Assembly (NCBI RefSeq): GCF_000739015.1
Contig: NZ_JPUG01000026.1
Coordinates: forward strand, 1 to 58,900
DNA length: 58,900 nucleotides
Source: Microvirga sp. BSC39
GTDB taxonomy: Bacteria > Pseudomonadota > Alphaproteobacteria > Rhizobiales > Beijerinckiaceae
Direction: 5' to 3'
Shown: positions 1 to 8,223 of the stretch, piece after piece
How positions within the stretch are numbered: the stretch's first letter is position 1
Layout of the letters: the number at the start of each line of letters is the position of its first letter
Position numbers and translations under genes: made by a program
The notes under the pieces: generated by a model
The model's input: the letters and a program-made list of their open reading frames with translations, nothing else
Told to the model about the DNA's origin: nothing
The model's database searches: none

Positions 1-212
1 CACGGCCCCACAGACACGAAGTGATGCAGCTGGTCGTAGCCGACAGGAGCAAGCCGAGCCGCGATGGGCTGCAGGCTTTTGCGCTCACCCGGTCCAATCA
101 GCCCAGCCACATAGAGCGGACACATGCGCCGGCGGGCTGGATGATGCAGGTGGGTGAGGAAGGGTTCAAGCCAGGATTGAAGTTCGTGCTCCCACGCCAC
201 TGAGGTGCTCAT
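1..212 (-). CDS. IS701-family transposase, N-terminal part (runs off the window)
   Basis: The minus frame opens with ATG at 212 and stays open to the window edge. The translation starts [14 protein letters not shown] and continues with [19 protein letters not shown] and a later GYDQLHHF segment. This pattern is the usual N-terminus of IS701-family DDE transposases, which cut and paste their own element. Only about 70 residues are visible, so the catalytic DDE residues cannot be judged. The neighbouring cold-shock gene is divergent. Family assignment rests on remembered motif similarity; whether the element is complete depends on sequence outside the window. Confidence 0.75.
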   Translation of the reverse strand, partial: MSTSVAWEHELQSWLEPFLTHLHHPARRRMCPLYVAGLIGPGERKSLQPIAARLAPVGYDQLHHFVSVGP

Positions 213-320
213 GACGACCTCCCGCGCAAAATCCTTCAGCGAGAAAAGTCGATGGGGTTCGCCCGGTTCCTCTTACCTGCCAAAGTAGTGCTAGGCGATT
301 TCAACAGAGGGAAAAGCTTC

Positions 321-530
321 GTGGCGACAGGAACGGTGAAGTGGTTCAACGATCAGAAGGGCTACGGCTTCATTCAGCCGGACAACGGCGGCAAGGACGT
401 GTTCGTTCATATCAGCGCCGTGGAGCGTGCTGGCATGCGTGGCTTGGCTGAAGGCCAGAAGATCTCCTATGAAGTTGAGGCGGATCGCCGCTCCGGCAAA
501 GAATCGGCCGTGGATCTGAAAACGGCCTGA
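321..530 (+). CDS. cspA: Cold-shock domain protein (CspA family)
   Basis: Product of 69 residues, the usual size of a single cold-shock domain. It carries the RNP1-like motif KGYGFIQP and the RNP2-like motif VFVHISAV, which bind single-stranded RNA or DNA. The start is placed at GTG 321 because the conserved sequence [10 protein letters not shown] begins there and a purine-rich AGAGGGAAA lies 8-16 bases upstream; the longer in-frame ATG at 252 would add residues not seen in the family. Family role: RNA chaperone in the cytoplasm during cold or stationary-phase stress. It stands alone between a divergent transposase end and a convergent CYTH-like gene. Confidence 0.93.
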   Translation: MATGTVKWFNDQKGYGFIQPDNGGKDVFVHISAVERAGMRGLAEGQKISYEVEADRRSGKESAVDLKTA

Positions 531-576
531 TCAGGACCGCCTGCCCCTCAGCGGAGTTGAGCGTTCGTCGGGCGTA

Positions 577-1260
577 TCAGCGCTGGCGGGGGCTCAAGGA
601 ACGGGCGAGTTCGCGAATGACGCTGTCCTCGATCTCAAGATCATCCTGATCTTCCTCGTTGTCCGCTTCGGCTTCAGCCTCAGCCGGTTTCGAAGGGGCA
701 ACCGGCTGCGGAGCCGCGGCTTGCGGCTGGTGGGCTCTAAAGCGGCCCTCAAGGGCATCGAGCAGGCTGTTGAGCGCCTCGTCTGTGATCTCCACCTCAG
801 GCACTGACAACACTCCGTTCAGAGCCATGGTGCGGCCCTGGTAGGCAGGGTCTCCGGTGACCTCAGGGCCAAACCAGGCTAGCGGCTGAAACTTGCTGGC
901 CCGTTTGCCGTGCTCAAGTGTAACGGTGATCAGATCCAGCGGTCCGGGTGTGAGGAAGCGACAGAGAATGGCTGTTTGGGAGCCGATGTTCAGGCTGACA
1001 CTCAGGTATTCCACCCGTCCGGCCGTCAGCCCCAGCAAGGCCTCGGCCTGCGAACGGGGAATGTCTGTGGCCTGCTCGATTGGGCCGTTTGGTTGATTAA
1101 CGACCAGGATGAGCTGACCCGTCTCACCCTCCAGCTGTACATGGGTGCTCCGGTCTGTGCGATCCGGGAAATAGCCCTGCCGGACGCGGTGGCCTCCCCT
1201 CTCCTTCTCGATCAGCCGAGCGAGGGACGGGGCCAGCAGAAAACAGCGGGTGATGCGCAT
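577..1260 (-). CDS. Degenerate CYTH-like (triphosphate tunnel) domain protein
   Basis: About 227 residues. The first 150 residues follow the CYTH layout: a first strand MRITRCFLL, then RVRQGYFPDRT, a strand with HVQLEGETGQLILV, IPRSQAEALL, and a late PLAWFGPEVTGDPAYQGRTMA that matches the end of CYTH proteins. CYTH enzymes act on triphosphates using an ExExK motif in the first strand; here that strand reads R-I-T-R-C, so the motif is lost and catalysis is doubtful. Residues after about 170 are an acidic, Ala/Pro/Glu-rich tail (AEAEAEADNEEDQDD). Start at 1260 is preferred because AAGGAG lies 9 bases upstream; an in-frame ATG at 1278 has no ribosome site. Role unknown. Confidence 0.6.
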   Translation of the reverse strand: MRITRCFLLAPSLARLIEKERGGHRVRQGYFPDRTDRSTHVQLEGETGQLILVVNQPNGPIEQATDIPRSQAEALLGLTAGRVEYLSVSLNIGSQTAILCRFLTPGPLDLITVTLEHGKRASKFQPLAWFGPEVTGDPAYQGRTMALNGVLSVPEVEITDEALNSLLDALEGRFRAHQPQAAAPQPVAPSKPAEAEAEADNEEDQDDLEIEDSVIRELARSLSPRQR

Positions 1261-1460
1261 CAAGCTGGGCTCCTTCATCTTAACAAGTCATTAGCGGATT
1301 GGCTAAGTTGGCAAAAGGCTATGGGGAAGTCCTCCGGGCGGAAGCGCGTTCTCTCCGGGTCCTGCAGGTGTCCAGGCTCAACGTTAACAGCACTGAGCCC
1401 TGTCACCGGCATGGTTTTGAAATGAGCCATGCTTCAGGCCCCGGCACGGCGACGTTGCTT

Positions 1461-1817
1461 CTAAGGGCCAAGTGGGAGGTTTTCAGCCATGTTATCCAGC
1501 TTCGCGGCCATGATGAAGTCATTCTCGTGCAGCCCTTTGATCTTCTTGGTCTGGAGGGACACCGTCGCGTAGCCCCAGCCGAAGCTGATATCCGGGTGAT
1601 GCCCCTCAGCTTCTGCGAGTTCAGCCACCTTCCTGACAAAGGTGAACGCTTCGGCAAAGTTCTTGAACGTATACGTTCGCTCAATCCGCCGAGCCTCATC
1701 CTGGACCGACCAATCGAGAACCTGCTTCCGGAAAGCTGTAACTTCATCCGGCGCGAGCGGCGGGATACCGCCGCGACACGGGGTACAGACCTTTGTGACG
1801 AGGTGTGTTCCAGTCAT
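1461..1817 (-). CDS. phhB: 4a-hydroxytetrahydrobiopterin dehydratase (pterin-4a-carbinolamine dehydratase)
   Basis: Product of 118 residues, normal for this family. It dehydrates 4a-hydroxytetrahydropterin, which regenerates the pterin cofactor of aromatic amino acid hydroxylases. The diagnostic active-site stretch EGHHPDISFGWGYATV is present, preceded by RTYTFKNFAEAFTFV. The ATG at 1817 is chosen because GTGGAGAAC (a GGAG site) sits just upstream; the longer ORF would begin with that GTG. No aromatic hydroxylase gene is adjacent, so the partner enzyme must be elsewhere, or the protein has another role. Confidence 0.93.
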   Translation of the reverse strand: MTGTHLVTKVCTPCRGGIPPLAPDEVTAFRKQVLDWSVQDEARRIERTYTFKNFAEAFTFVRKVAELAEAEGHHPDISFGWGYATVSLQTKKIKGLHENDFIMAAKLDNMAENLPLGP

Positions 1818-2111
1818 GATGTTCTCCACTGAGACTGAGGCGCTTAACCTCCTCCAAGACTAACCCGTCTTGAGCCATGCTGTCATAGGATCTGACACAA
1901 GGCACTTTGACCTTAGCCCATAGGAACCATCCCCGCGCAATGGCGCGTTGTTCCTTGGTCGCCCAATCGTATCAACGTGACGGACAACATCTTGGGCGAG
2001 CCCGGCTCATCCCGCTACAATGTTGGATAGCGAAGCAGGAACGGGCACCCACAAGATGCCTTTAAGCACAGGTTAACCGAGGGAAGCGCCCGGGTACATT
2101 GGAGGAAGATC

Positions 2112-4055
2112 ATGGCCGGCGAGGACAGTGACAAGACGCAAGCGCAAGTAAGCGGGAACATGCCGGGCCCGGACGTGATGCTGAGGCTTTGGGCCTCATG
2201 GATGGACCAGATGTCCGCGCCGGCAAAGGCCCTGGCTGATCCAGGCACCACGTGGTGGCAGATGACAGCTGACAATCCTGCTTCAAACCTGATCACCGGA
2301 GGCATCAAGCAACTCCAGAGCAGCCTGTCACAGGATCCCACCCTCCGCTCCATTGACCAGATGTGGAACGCCAATCCTTTGCGCGAGGTGGTGCCCGTCG
2401 ACTGGGCCGAGATCGCCCGGGCTTTGCGCATCGTCTGGCTGCGTTCGCTGCAAAAGCCCAGCGCAGCTCTGGCTGTGGCGGATCTCAACCAGGATCTGTG
2501 GCGCTCTGCCGTTGACGTGTGGCAGGAGGCGGGACAGCGCTGGCTCAACATCACAGGTGCGTCGCCGGCAAATGAACCATCGTCTGCCACAACGGACAAG
2601 CGGTTCGCTGCTCCCGAGTGGCATGCAAACCCGGTCTATCGCACTCTTCAGCAGATTTACTTGCTCGCGTCCGACTGGCTCCTGCAGCAGGGCGATGTAC
2701 ATGACATGGACGAGGCCGAGCAGCAGCGCATCAACTTCCATCTGCGGCAGTTCGTGGACGCCATGAGCCCCACGCTGATCCTGTTGTCGAACCCTGTTGC
2801 TCTTCGAAAAGCCATCGAGACGGGAGGAACCAGTATTGCAGCCGGGGCCGCCAACCTGGCTGCCGATCTCCAGGCTGGGCGTCTCAGCATGGTCGACACC
2901 GAAGCCTTCGCGCCAGGTAAGAACCTCGCCCTTACCCCCGGCAAGGTGGTCCACCGCAATCGCCTGATGGAGCTGATCCAGTATACGCCCACAACGGGGA
3001 AGGTTCACAAGACGCCGCTGCTGATCCTGCCGCCCTGGATCAACAAGTACTACATCCTCGACATGCAGCCCAAGAACAGCCTGGTGCGCTACCTGGTTGA
3101 GCAAGGGTTCACGGTATTCCTGATCTCCTGGAAGAACCCGGATGCGTCCATGGATGGGATCGGGATCGAGGACTACATGGACCTCGGTCCGCTCGAAGCC
3201 AGCGATGTGGTGCGCGAGATTACCGGCAGCCCTACGGTCAACGCTATGGGCTACTGCATCGGCGGGACGCTGCTGACGATGACCTTGGCTGTCCTTGCCG
3301 CCAAGGGCGACAAACGGTTCAACTCGGCCAGCTTCATGGTCTCCCTGCAGGATTTCTCGCAGGTGGGTGACACGGCCGTGTTCATGGACGAGCCGGGGGT
3401 GGACCTGATTGAGCAGCAGATGATGGAGCGCGGCTATCTCGACAGCCGAGAGATGTCGAACATGTTCAACCTGCTGCGCTCGAACGACCTGATCTGGGCT
3501 AATGTGATCAACAACTACCTGATGGGCAGCAAGCCGCCAGCCTTTGACCTTCTGTACTGGAACAGCGACGGCACCCGGATGGCCCGCGCTGCCCACGGCT
3601 GGTACCTGCGCAACACCTATGTTGAGAACAATCTGATCGAGCCGGGCAAGATCACGCTCAAGGGTGAGGCGATCGATCTCGGCCGCATTCGACAGGATAC
3701 CTATGCCGTAGGGGCGGAGAAGGACCACATTGTGCCCTGGGACGCGGCCTGGCGCATCACCCAGCTGTTCGGCGGAGACGTGCGGTTCGTGCGCGCCTCC
3801 AGCGGTCATATTGCCGGGATCATCAATCCCGCGGGTGGCAAGGGTGCCTACTGGACCCGGGAAACTGGAGCCACGGCAGCGAACAATCCCGAGCAGTGGC
3901 TGCAGAGCGCCAGCCGTCATGAGGGGAGCTGGTGGCCAGACTGGACGGCCTGGCTTTCAGCTCGGTCGGGCGGGAAGAGTGCGCCACCACCGATGGGCCG
4001 CGCGAAGTACCCACCCTTGCTGGATGCGCCCGGAACCTATGTCATGGAAAGATAA
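2112..4055 (+). CDS. phaC: Class I poly(3-hydroxyalkanoate) synthase
   Basis: Product of 647 residues. It polymerises hydroxyacyl-CoA into PHA storage polyester at the granule surface. The N-terminal about 270 residues are the variable PhaC N domain; the alpha/beta-hydrolase core follows. The lipase-like box is GYCIGG with nucleophile Cys382; Asp538 (in EKDHIVPWD) and His566 (in SSGHIAG) complete the expected triad, with the D-H spacing of 28 seen in class I enzymes. A GGAGGAAG ribosome site lies just before ATG. It is followed by a DUF6489 gene, while a phasin gene lies near 17.9 kb. It is somewhat longer than the approximately 590-residue Cupriavidus enzyme. No phaA or phaB is in the window. 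Confidence 0.96.
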   Translation: MAGEDSDKTQAQVSGNMPGPDVMLRLWASWMDQMSAPAKALADPGTTWWQMTADNPASNLITGGIKQLQSSLSQDPTLRSIDQMWNANPLREVVPVDWAEIARALRIVWLRSLQKPSAALAVADLNQDLWRSAVDVWQEAGQRWLNITGASPANEPSSATTDKRFAAPEWHANPVYRTLQQIYLLASDWLLQQGDVHDMDEAEQQRINFHLRQFVDAMSPTLILLSNPVALRKAIETGGTSIAAGAANLAADLQAGRLSMVDTEAFAPGKNLALTPGKVVHRNRLMELIQYTPTTGKVHKTPLLILPPWINKYYILDMQPKNSLVRYLVEQGFTVFLISWKNPDASMDGIGIEDYMDLGPLEASDVVREITGSPTVNAMGYCIGGTLLTMTLAVLAAKGDKRFNSASFMVSLQDFSQVGDTAVFMDEPGVDLIEQQMMERGYLDSREMSNMFNLLRSNDLIWANVINNYLMGSKPPAFDLLYWNSDGTRMARAAHGWYLRNTYVENNLIEPGKITLKGEAIDLGRIRQDTYAVGAEKDHIVPWDAAWRITQLFGGDVRFVRASSGHIAGIINPAGGKGAYWTRETGATAANNPEQWLQSASRHEGSWWPDWTAWLSARSGGKSAPPPMGRAKYPPLLDAPGTYVMER

Positions 4056-4175
4056 GATGGCCGAGGCCAATCCAAGTAGCAATCGTGCCGCGTAGCCCGG
4101 TTTGGTTGACCTCAGCAGCGATATACGGGACCACCGTTCGGCAGCCCATCTGTTGATGCTGGAGCAGGATGTCAG

Positions 4176-4415
4176 ATGAAGATCACCATGGATGTTGAGT
4201 GCACGCCCGAGGAGGCACGGGCCTTTCTGGGGCTACCGGACGTGAAGCCGATGCAGGAGCAGCTCATGCGAGAGGTGCAGGACCGCATGACGGCGAACAT
4301 AAAGGCGATGGAGCCTGAAGCCATGCTGAGAACTTGGCTGCCAGCTACCCTCAAAGGATTTGAGCAGATGCAGGAAATCTTTATGTCCCAGATGACCGGG
4401 ACAAAACGGGAGTAG
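4176..4415 (+). CDS. DUF6489 family small protein
   Basis: Protein of 79 residues beginning MKITMDVECTPEEARAFLGLPDV and ending in an amphipathic helix FEQMQEIFMSQM. This matches the small DUF6489 proteins that commonly follow PHA synthase genes in alphaproteobacteria. The function is not known; location about 120 bases after phaC on the same strand suggests granule-associated or regulatory work with PhaC, which is inference only. The family name comes from recall of the N-terminal pattern. Confidence 0.7.
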   Translation: MKITMDVECTPEEARAFLGLPDVKPMQEQLMREVQDRMTANIKAMEPEAMLRTWLPATLKGFEQMQEIFMSQMTGTKRE

Positions 4416-4479
4416 GTGAAGCGAGAGGCTCCGTTGCATAGGGTCGGACCCTGAAGATCTCCGCCCTTCGTGAAAATCC

Positions 4480-4572
4480 ATGGGTCGATCGGTCGATGCG
4501 CCGCAGCAGCTGATCGGACGTGAGATGGGCTTCGAGCGGGAACGTGCAGAACAGGCTCTCCTGTATCAGGGG
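4480..4572 (-). pseudogene. Transposase N-terminal remnant (IS1182-like)
   Basis: The minus frame reads LIQESLFCTFPLEAHL and then LLRRIDRS, which matches the opening of IS1182-type transposases (Q-E-A-L-F-Y...F-x-L-E-x-H...L-L-R-x-I-D-R). The similarity breaks off after about 30 residues and no further transposase sequence follows. It is a decayed fragment lying between the DUF6489 gene and the IS6 element. Confidence 0.55.
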
Positions 4573-4684
4573 ACGCTCCCCATCCTGGCCCGATCCTTCC
4601 CTGGCCTGCCCCATACGGGTGATCCAAGTGTGATGTTAATTCAGGGTTGGTCTGGGCGCCAGGGTTGACGCATGGACCACGACC

Positions 4685-5496
4685 GGTGATGTCACGTTAA
4701 CTGCTGTAGGACGCAATGAGACTTGATTGACTTTGTAGTTGGTTCAAGCGATGGCACCGACTACAGCTTTCCATTCTGCCATCGCGGTGAGGCGATGCAG
4801 ATGTGTGGCAAGGGCGGATCGACGGGAACAGGGTGGAACGAAGAGGTTGCGGATGGCTGAGAACACGTTGGTGAACCGCTGAAGGCCTCCTGGTGATCGA
4901 AGGCCCTGCATGATCCGCTCTCGCCGACGCAAGGGTAGGTGCGAATTCTCTGCTCGGTTATTGAGCCCTTTGTGCGACCGGTGTTCGACGGCTAGCATGA
5001 CCTGACGTCGGGCAGCGGCGTAGGAGCCGAGCTTATCGGTGATTATGCGCCGAGGTGGGCAGCCCTGCTTCCGCAACAGCCGCTTCAGCAAGCGCTTGGC
5101 AGCCTTGGTGTCGCGTCGATCTTGGACAATCTCATCGAGGACATAGCCGTCCTGATCAACCGCCCGCCACAACCAGTGTTTCTGGCCAGAGATCGTGACC
5201 ACGACTTCGTCGAGATGCCAAATATCGCGACGGTTTGGTCTCTTGCGCCTGAGGCGGCGTGCATAGTCTGACCCAAACTTCAGCGCCCATCGGCGGACCG
5301 TCTCGTAGGACACGACGATGCCGCGCTCGAGCAACATCTCCTCGACCAGCCGCAGGCTCAGAGGAAACCGGAAGTACAACTACAACGCATGGGCGATGAT
5401 CTCGGGCGGATAGCGATGACGTTTGTAGCTAACAGACTTGCTCATGCCGGCCCGTCTACATGGTCGGGGTCAAACCCGAGTTAACGTGACAACACC
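4685..5496 (-). mobile_element. IS6-family insertion sequence, about 812 bp, with terminal inverted repeats
   Basis: The left end reads GGTGATGTCACGTTAACT (4685-4702) and the right end is its reverse complement AGTTAACGTGACAACACC (5479-5496), 17 of 18 positions matching. The interval holds one IS6-type transposase frame. The flanking 8 bases (CCACGACC and CTAGGCCC) do not match, so there is no target duplication; this fits IS6 co-integration or a later rearrangement. A second, more decayed copy ends near 42326 with the related end sequence TTAACGTGACAAGCCC. Confidence 0.85.
4744..5445 (-). pseudogene. IS6-family transposase interrupted by an internal stop codon
   Basis: From ATG 5445 the frame reads MSKSVSYKRHRYPPEIIAHA-L, then TAG at 5380-5382, then LYFRFPLSLRLVEEMLLERG and the DDE core. 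IS6 relatives have Trp at the stop position (AVWLYFRF), so this is a TGG-to-TAG nonsense change. Downstream the DDE features are intact: HLDEVVV (first Asp), ITDKLGSY (second Asp) and NRAENSHLPLRRRER (Glu). The distal part could only be made by readthrough or from an internal start. Because the rest is well preserved, loss is probably recent. Confidence 0.85.
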
Positions 5497-5749
5497 CTAG
5501 GCCCTTGTTCGACCGAAGGGGCCGGATCTGTACTGTGCCGGACCGAGTTTGGCGGCTGCGCAGCCGCGCCTGCATCGCTTGGCACGAGGGAGGCACGGAT
5601 CCGCCAAGGCAGGCAAGATAGGCGCCCTGGCGGGAGCGGAAGGGTTCGTTCCCGTTGATCGCCGTTCCGGGTTGGAGATGCTGCCGTTCGAGCGATCCCA
5701 GAGCGGATCCTGGGTGGAACGCAGTCGTGATTGAAAACGTCTGATTCTT
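5497..5749. other. Intergenic stretch between IS6 and the AI-2E permease gene
   Basis: No convincing gene. Short open frames exist on both strands but none shows a recognisable motif or a ribosome site. The stretch must contain the promoter of the permease gene that starts at 5750. Confidence 0.4.
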
Positions 5750-6940
5750 ATGCAGCGCCCGACAGTCGCCCCGGACCCCCAGCCGGCCGTGAAGCCCAAC
5801 GGCTCGGACGATGAGTTTGCCACCGGCAGTAAGCTCACAGGCGCGGTTGCCGTTTCGATCCATGTCTGCGCCGTCGTCCTCGGCACGGGAGCGCTTTACT
5901 TCGCCAAGCCGCTGCTTCTGCCGATCATCGTCGGCCTTCTCATTGCCCTCACGCTCATTCCGATTGTGCGCTGGCTCGAACGACGCGGCGTCCCCACAGG
6001 GCTGTCGGCCATCATGCTGGTCCTGCTACTGGCCCTCACCGTGGGGGCAGGCGCGTACCTCCTCAGTGCGCCCGTGACGGAGTGGATCCAGCGGGCCCCC
6101 ACCATCGGACGGCAGGTCGAGGACAGGCTCGACAGGCTACGCGGCTCGGTGTCGGCGATCTCCGAAGCCAGCCAGACGGTGGAAGCCCTTACCAGCGCAA
6201 CATCCGATCCGCAGGTTCAGGAGGTCGTGATCAAGGAGGCTGGGTTCCTATCCTCGGCAACCTCGATGCTCTGGAGTGCGCTGACCACGACCGGCATTGC
6301 CCTGGTCCTCGTTCTTTTCCTGCTCGGCTCAGGCGACATGGTTTACGACAAAATCGTGCGCGTGCTGCCGACATTCCGCGACAAGAAGACCGCGGTCAGT
6401 ATTTTGCATGACATCGAGGCGTCGATCTCGCATTACCTGTTGACCATCACCTTGATCAACATGGGGCTCGGCGTCGCCATCGGGCTGGCGATGTGGGCGA
6501 TTGGCATGCCGACTCCTTACCTCTGGGGCCTTGGAGCCACCTTCCTCAATTTCTTGCCCTTCATCGGAGCGCTTGCGGGCGTCACTCTGGTCGCCATCGT
6601 GGCCCTGATCTCCTTCGACTCGATCAGCTATGCGCTTCTTGCGCCGCTAGTCTATTTCGGCCTGACGGCGCTGGAAGGGAACATTGTCACTCCCCTGATC
6701 CTCGGCCGCCGGCTTGAGCTCAATACCGTCGCGATCTTCATCGGGGTGGCGTTCTGGGGCTGGGTGTGGGGCCTGGTCGGCGTGCTCATCGCCGTGCCGC
6801 TCCTTGTAGTCATCAAGCGGTGCTGCGATCATCTGCCGTCATGGAGCACTCTGGGGGAATTCCTCTCCCTCACACCACCAAAGTCGGAGGTCGAGGCCGA
6901 GCAGGAGCAGCCTGACCTCAATCCTGTCGCCAAGACCTGA
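5750..6940 (+). CDS. AI-2E family transporter (PerM/TqsA-like membrane permease)
   Basis: Product of 396 residues, typical for the AI-2E permease family. Hydrophobic segments occur at about 30-85 (ALYFAKPLLLPIIVGLLIALTL, in two helices), 85-105, 175-200, and a C-terminal cluster from about 230 to 370. The family signature LNFLPFIGALAG and the EGNIVTPLILGRRLELNTV motif near 300-320 are present. Members export quorum signal or other small molecules or act in Na+/H+ antiport; the substrate here cannot be told. The long central hydrophilic region between helices 3 and 4 is normal for the family. It has no operon partner. Confidence 0.9.
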   Translation: MQRPTVAPDPQPAVKPNGSDDEFATGSKLTGAVAVSIHVCAVVLGTGALYFAKPLLLPIIVGLLIALTLIPIVRWLERRGVPTGLSAIMLVLLLALTVGAGAYLLSAPVTEWIQRAPTIGRQVEDRLDRLRGSVSAISEASQTVEALTSATSDPQVQEVVIKEAGFLSSATSMLWSALTTTGIALVLVLFLLGSGDMVYDKIVRVLPTFRDKKTAVSILHDIEASISHYLLTITLINMGLGVAIGLAMWAIGMPTPYLWGLGATFLNFLPFIGALAGVTLVAIVALISFDSISYALLAPLVYFGLTALEGNIVTPLILGRRLELNTVAIFIGVAFWGWVWGLVGVLIAVPLLVVIKRCCDHLPSWSTLGEFLSLTPPKSEVEAEQEQPDLNPVAKT

Positions 6941-7084
6941 GCATATTCCGGTTTGGCCAGGAGCCGTAACAAAATCTGCTGCGCTTAACCTGCGGTCGCC
7001 CGCTGGCAGGCCCTTGCCGACGATGCGATCCGCCGGACCGTAACCGAACTGGTGGAGCTGGCGCTTAAGGGATATTCCTGACCA

Positions 7085-7437
7085 TCCATGAATGGAGGGC
7101 TGCCGGCGGAAGTCAGCGTTGGTCTTGAAGTCGGGCATCAAGCGGCCGGTCCGCTACATCAGCTCAAGGTTGCGCTGGGTCTCTCGTTCCAGCCTCCGGC
7201 TCGACTGAATGCGGTTGAGATAGCCGTAGATGTAGATCTTGAGCAGGGTGGCAGGATGATAGGCGGGCAGCTTGTTACCTCCGGCACCACGCCGGCAAAG
7301 CCGGGGGCTGCCAGATCCAGTTCATCGACAAAAGCTTCGACGATGCGCACAGGATTGTCGGGCGCCACATAGTCGTTCAGGCAATCAGGAAGCAGGGTGG
7401 CCTACCAGCGGTCTTCCCCTTCAATGAAACGCTTCAT
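7085..7437 (-). pseudogene. IS1182-family transposase remnant with nonsense codon and frameshift
   Basis: From ATG 7437 the minus strand reads MKRFIEGEDRW, then TAG where relatives have Gln, then ATLLPDCLNDYVAPDNPVRI and VEAFVDELDLAAPGFAGVVPE. Further on, the YIYGYLNR...SSRRLERE region of relatives appears only in another frame, and MPDFKTNADFRR in a third. This is the first third of an IS1182-type transposase; the DDE core is absent. It lies in the tail-to-tail gap after the AI-2E permease. Confidence 0.8.
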
Positions 7438-7497
7438 GCTGCCCTCCGCCGATCAGCACCAGCTTAGCAGATCAACGCGTTTCCACACAGCCTGGGT

Positions 7498-7600
7498 CAA
7501 ACTGTACCGTTGAGCAGGCCAGATGAGGGTCCGCTGATTGCTCGTTAAGCGGACTAAGCTCGTACGTCTCAGGAGTGCCAAAAGAAGTCATTCGGGCCCC
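7498..7600. repeat. Dispersed hairpin repeat, copy A
   Basis: This non-coding stretch is alignable along about 100 bases with 14958-15058. Shared blocks include GTCAA..TGTA.CGT, CAGGCCA.ATGA.GGTC and TACGTCTCAGGAGT. Its core is a hairpin GTCCGCT (7529-7535) with AGCGGAC (7548-7554) around a 12-base loop. Copy B has the same stem with one C-G pair replaced by T-A and the same loop length. Nature unknown: a REP-like element, a transcript terminator or a small structured RNA. Confidence 0.6.
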
Positions 7601-7654
7601 ATCTCCCTCACGCTGAATCTCACTCTTGCAGAGGCAATTCGGCGGAGGCTTGTT

Positions 7655-8134
7655 TTATGGAGTAGTTCCAGGCCCAGTTGGCCATGCCTCGATTAGGCGC
7701 TTGGCGAGAAAAGCGCGGCGATGGCCTTGGGGCTGCTCCCCAGGACCATTCGTCAAGACCCCAAATGGCTTATAACCAAGCCTGATGTAGAAACGTTCAG
7801 CTCTTGCGCTGGATGTATCGAGCCATGCCCCGTGGCAGCCGCCAGACCGGGCGATGGCCTCGGCTTCCACCATGAGCCTTGCTCCAAAACCTTGGCCTCG
7901 AAGCTCCTCTGCGACCCAGAGCATCTTCACGAGAAGCCAGCCATAAGATGTCGAGCCGGCGAGGCCGCCGACCATACTCCCCTGCAAGTCTCGCGCGACC
8001 AAGGTGAGTGGCTTTCCGTCGCTTGGTGGCACGTTCTGACCAAGTGCTTCGAGGAGCTTGCGTTCAACCTCGTCCACGATGGTTCCGCTCGGATCCTCCT
8101 CCAGCGTTATGGCGATCGGCGTAGGCTTCGACAT
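7655..8134 (-). CDS. GNAT-family N-acetyltransferase
   Basis: Product of 159 residues. GNAT enzymes move an acetyl group from acetyl-CoA to an amine. The acetyl-CoA loop motif A is clear: LWVAEELRGQGFGARLM (R-G-x-G-x-G/A), followed by the motif B region SSARAERFYIRLGYKPFG. The start at ATG 8134 (MSKPTPIAI) is set by a GGAGGG site 5-10 bases upstream; the longer ORF to 8266 would extend into low-complexity sequence. The substrate is unknown. It reads in the same direction as the sugar operon behind it but is separated from it by about 90 bases. Confidence 0.88.
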   Translation of the reverse strand: MSKPTPIAITLEEDPSGTIVDEVERKLLEALGQNVPPSDGKPLTLVARDLQGSMVGGLAGSTSYGWLLVKMLWVAEELRGQGFGARLMVEAEAIARSGGCHGAWLDTSSARAERFYIRLGYKPFGVLTNGPGEQPQGHRRAFLAKRLIEAWPTGPGTTP

Positions 8135-8223
8135 GCCATTCCCTCCACATGATCCGGTCCACAGGACTTGCGGAACCGGACGTGAAATACGGCAATCAGG
8201 GTGGGTGGTCTCCTTCAACGGGC

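Noticed and set aside
2328..3920. Long minus-strand frame of 530 codons opposite phaC
   Set aside because: Shadow of the PHA synthase gene; no motif, and the plus frame has all catalytic residues.
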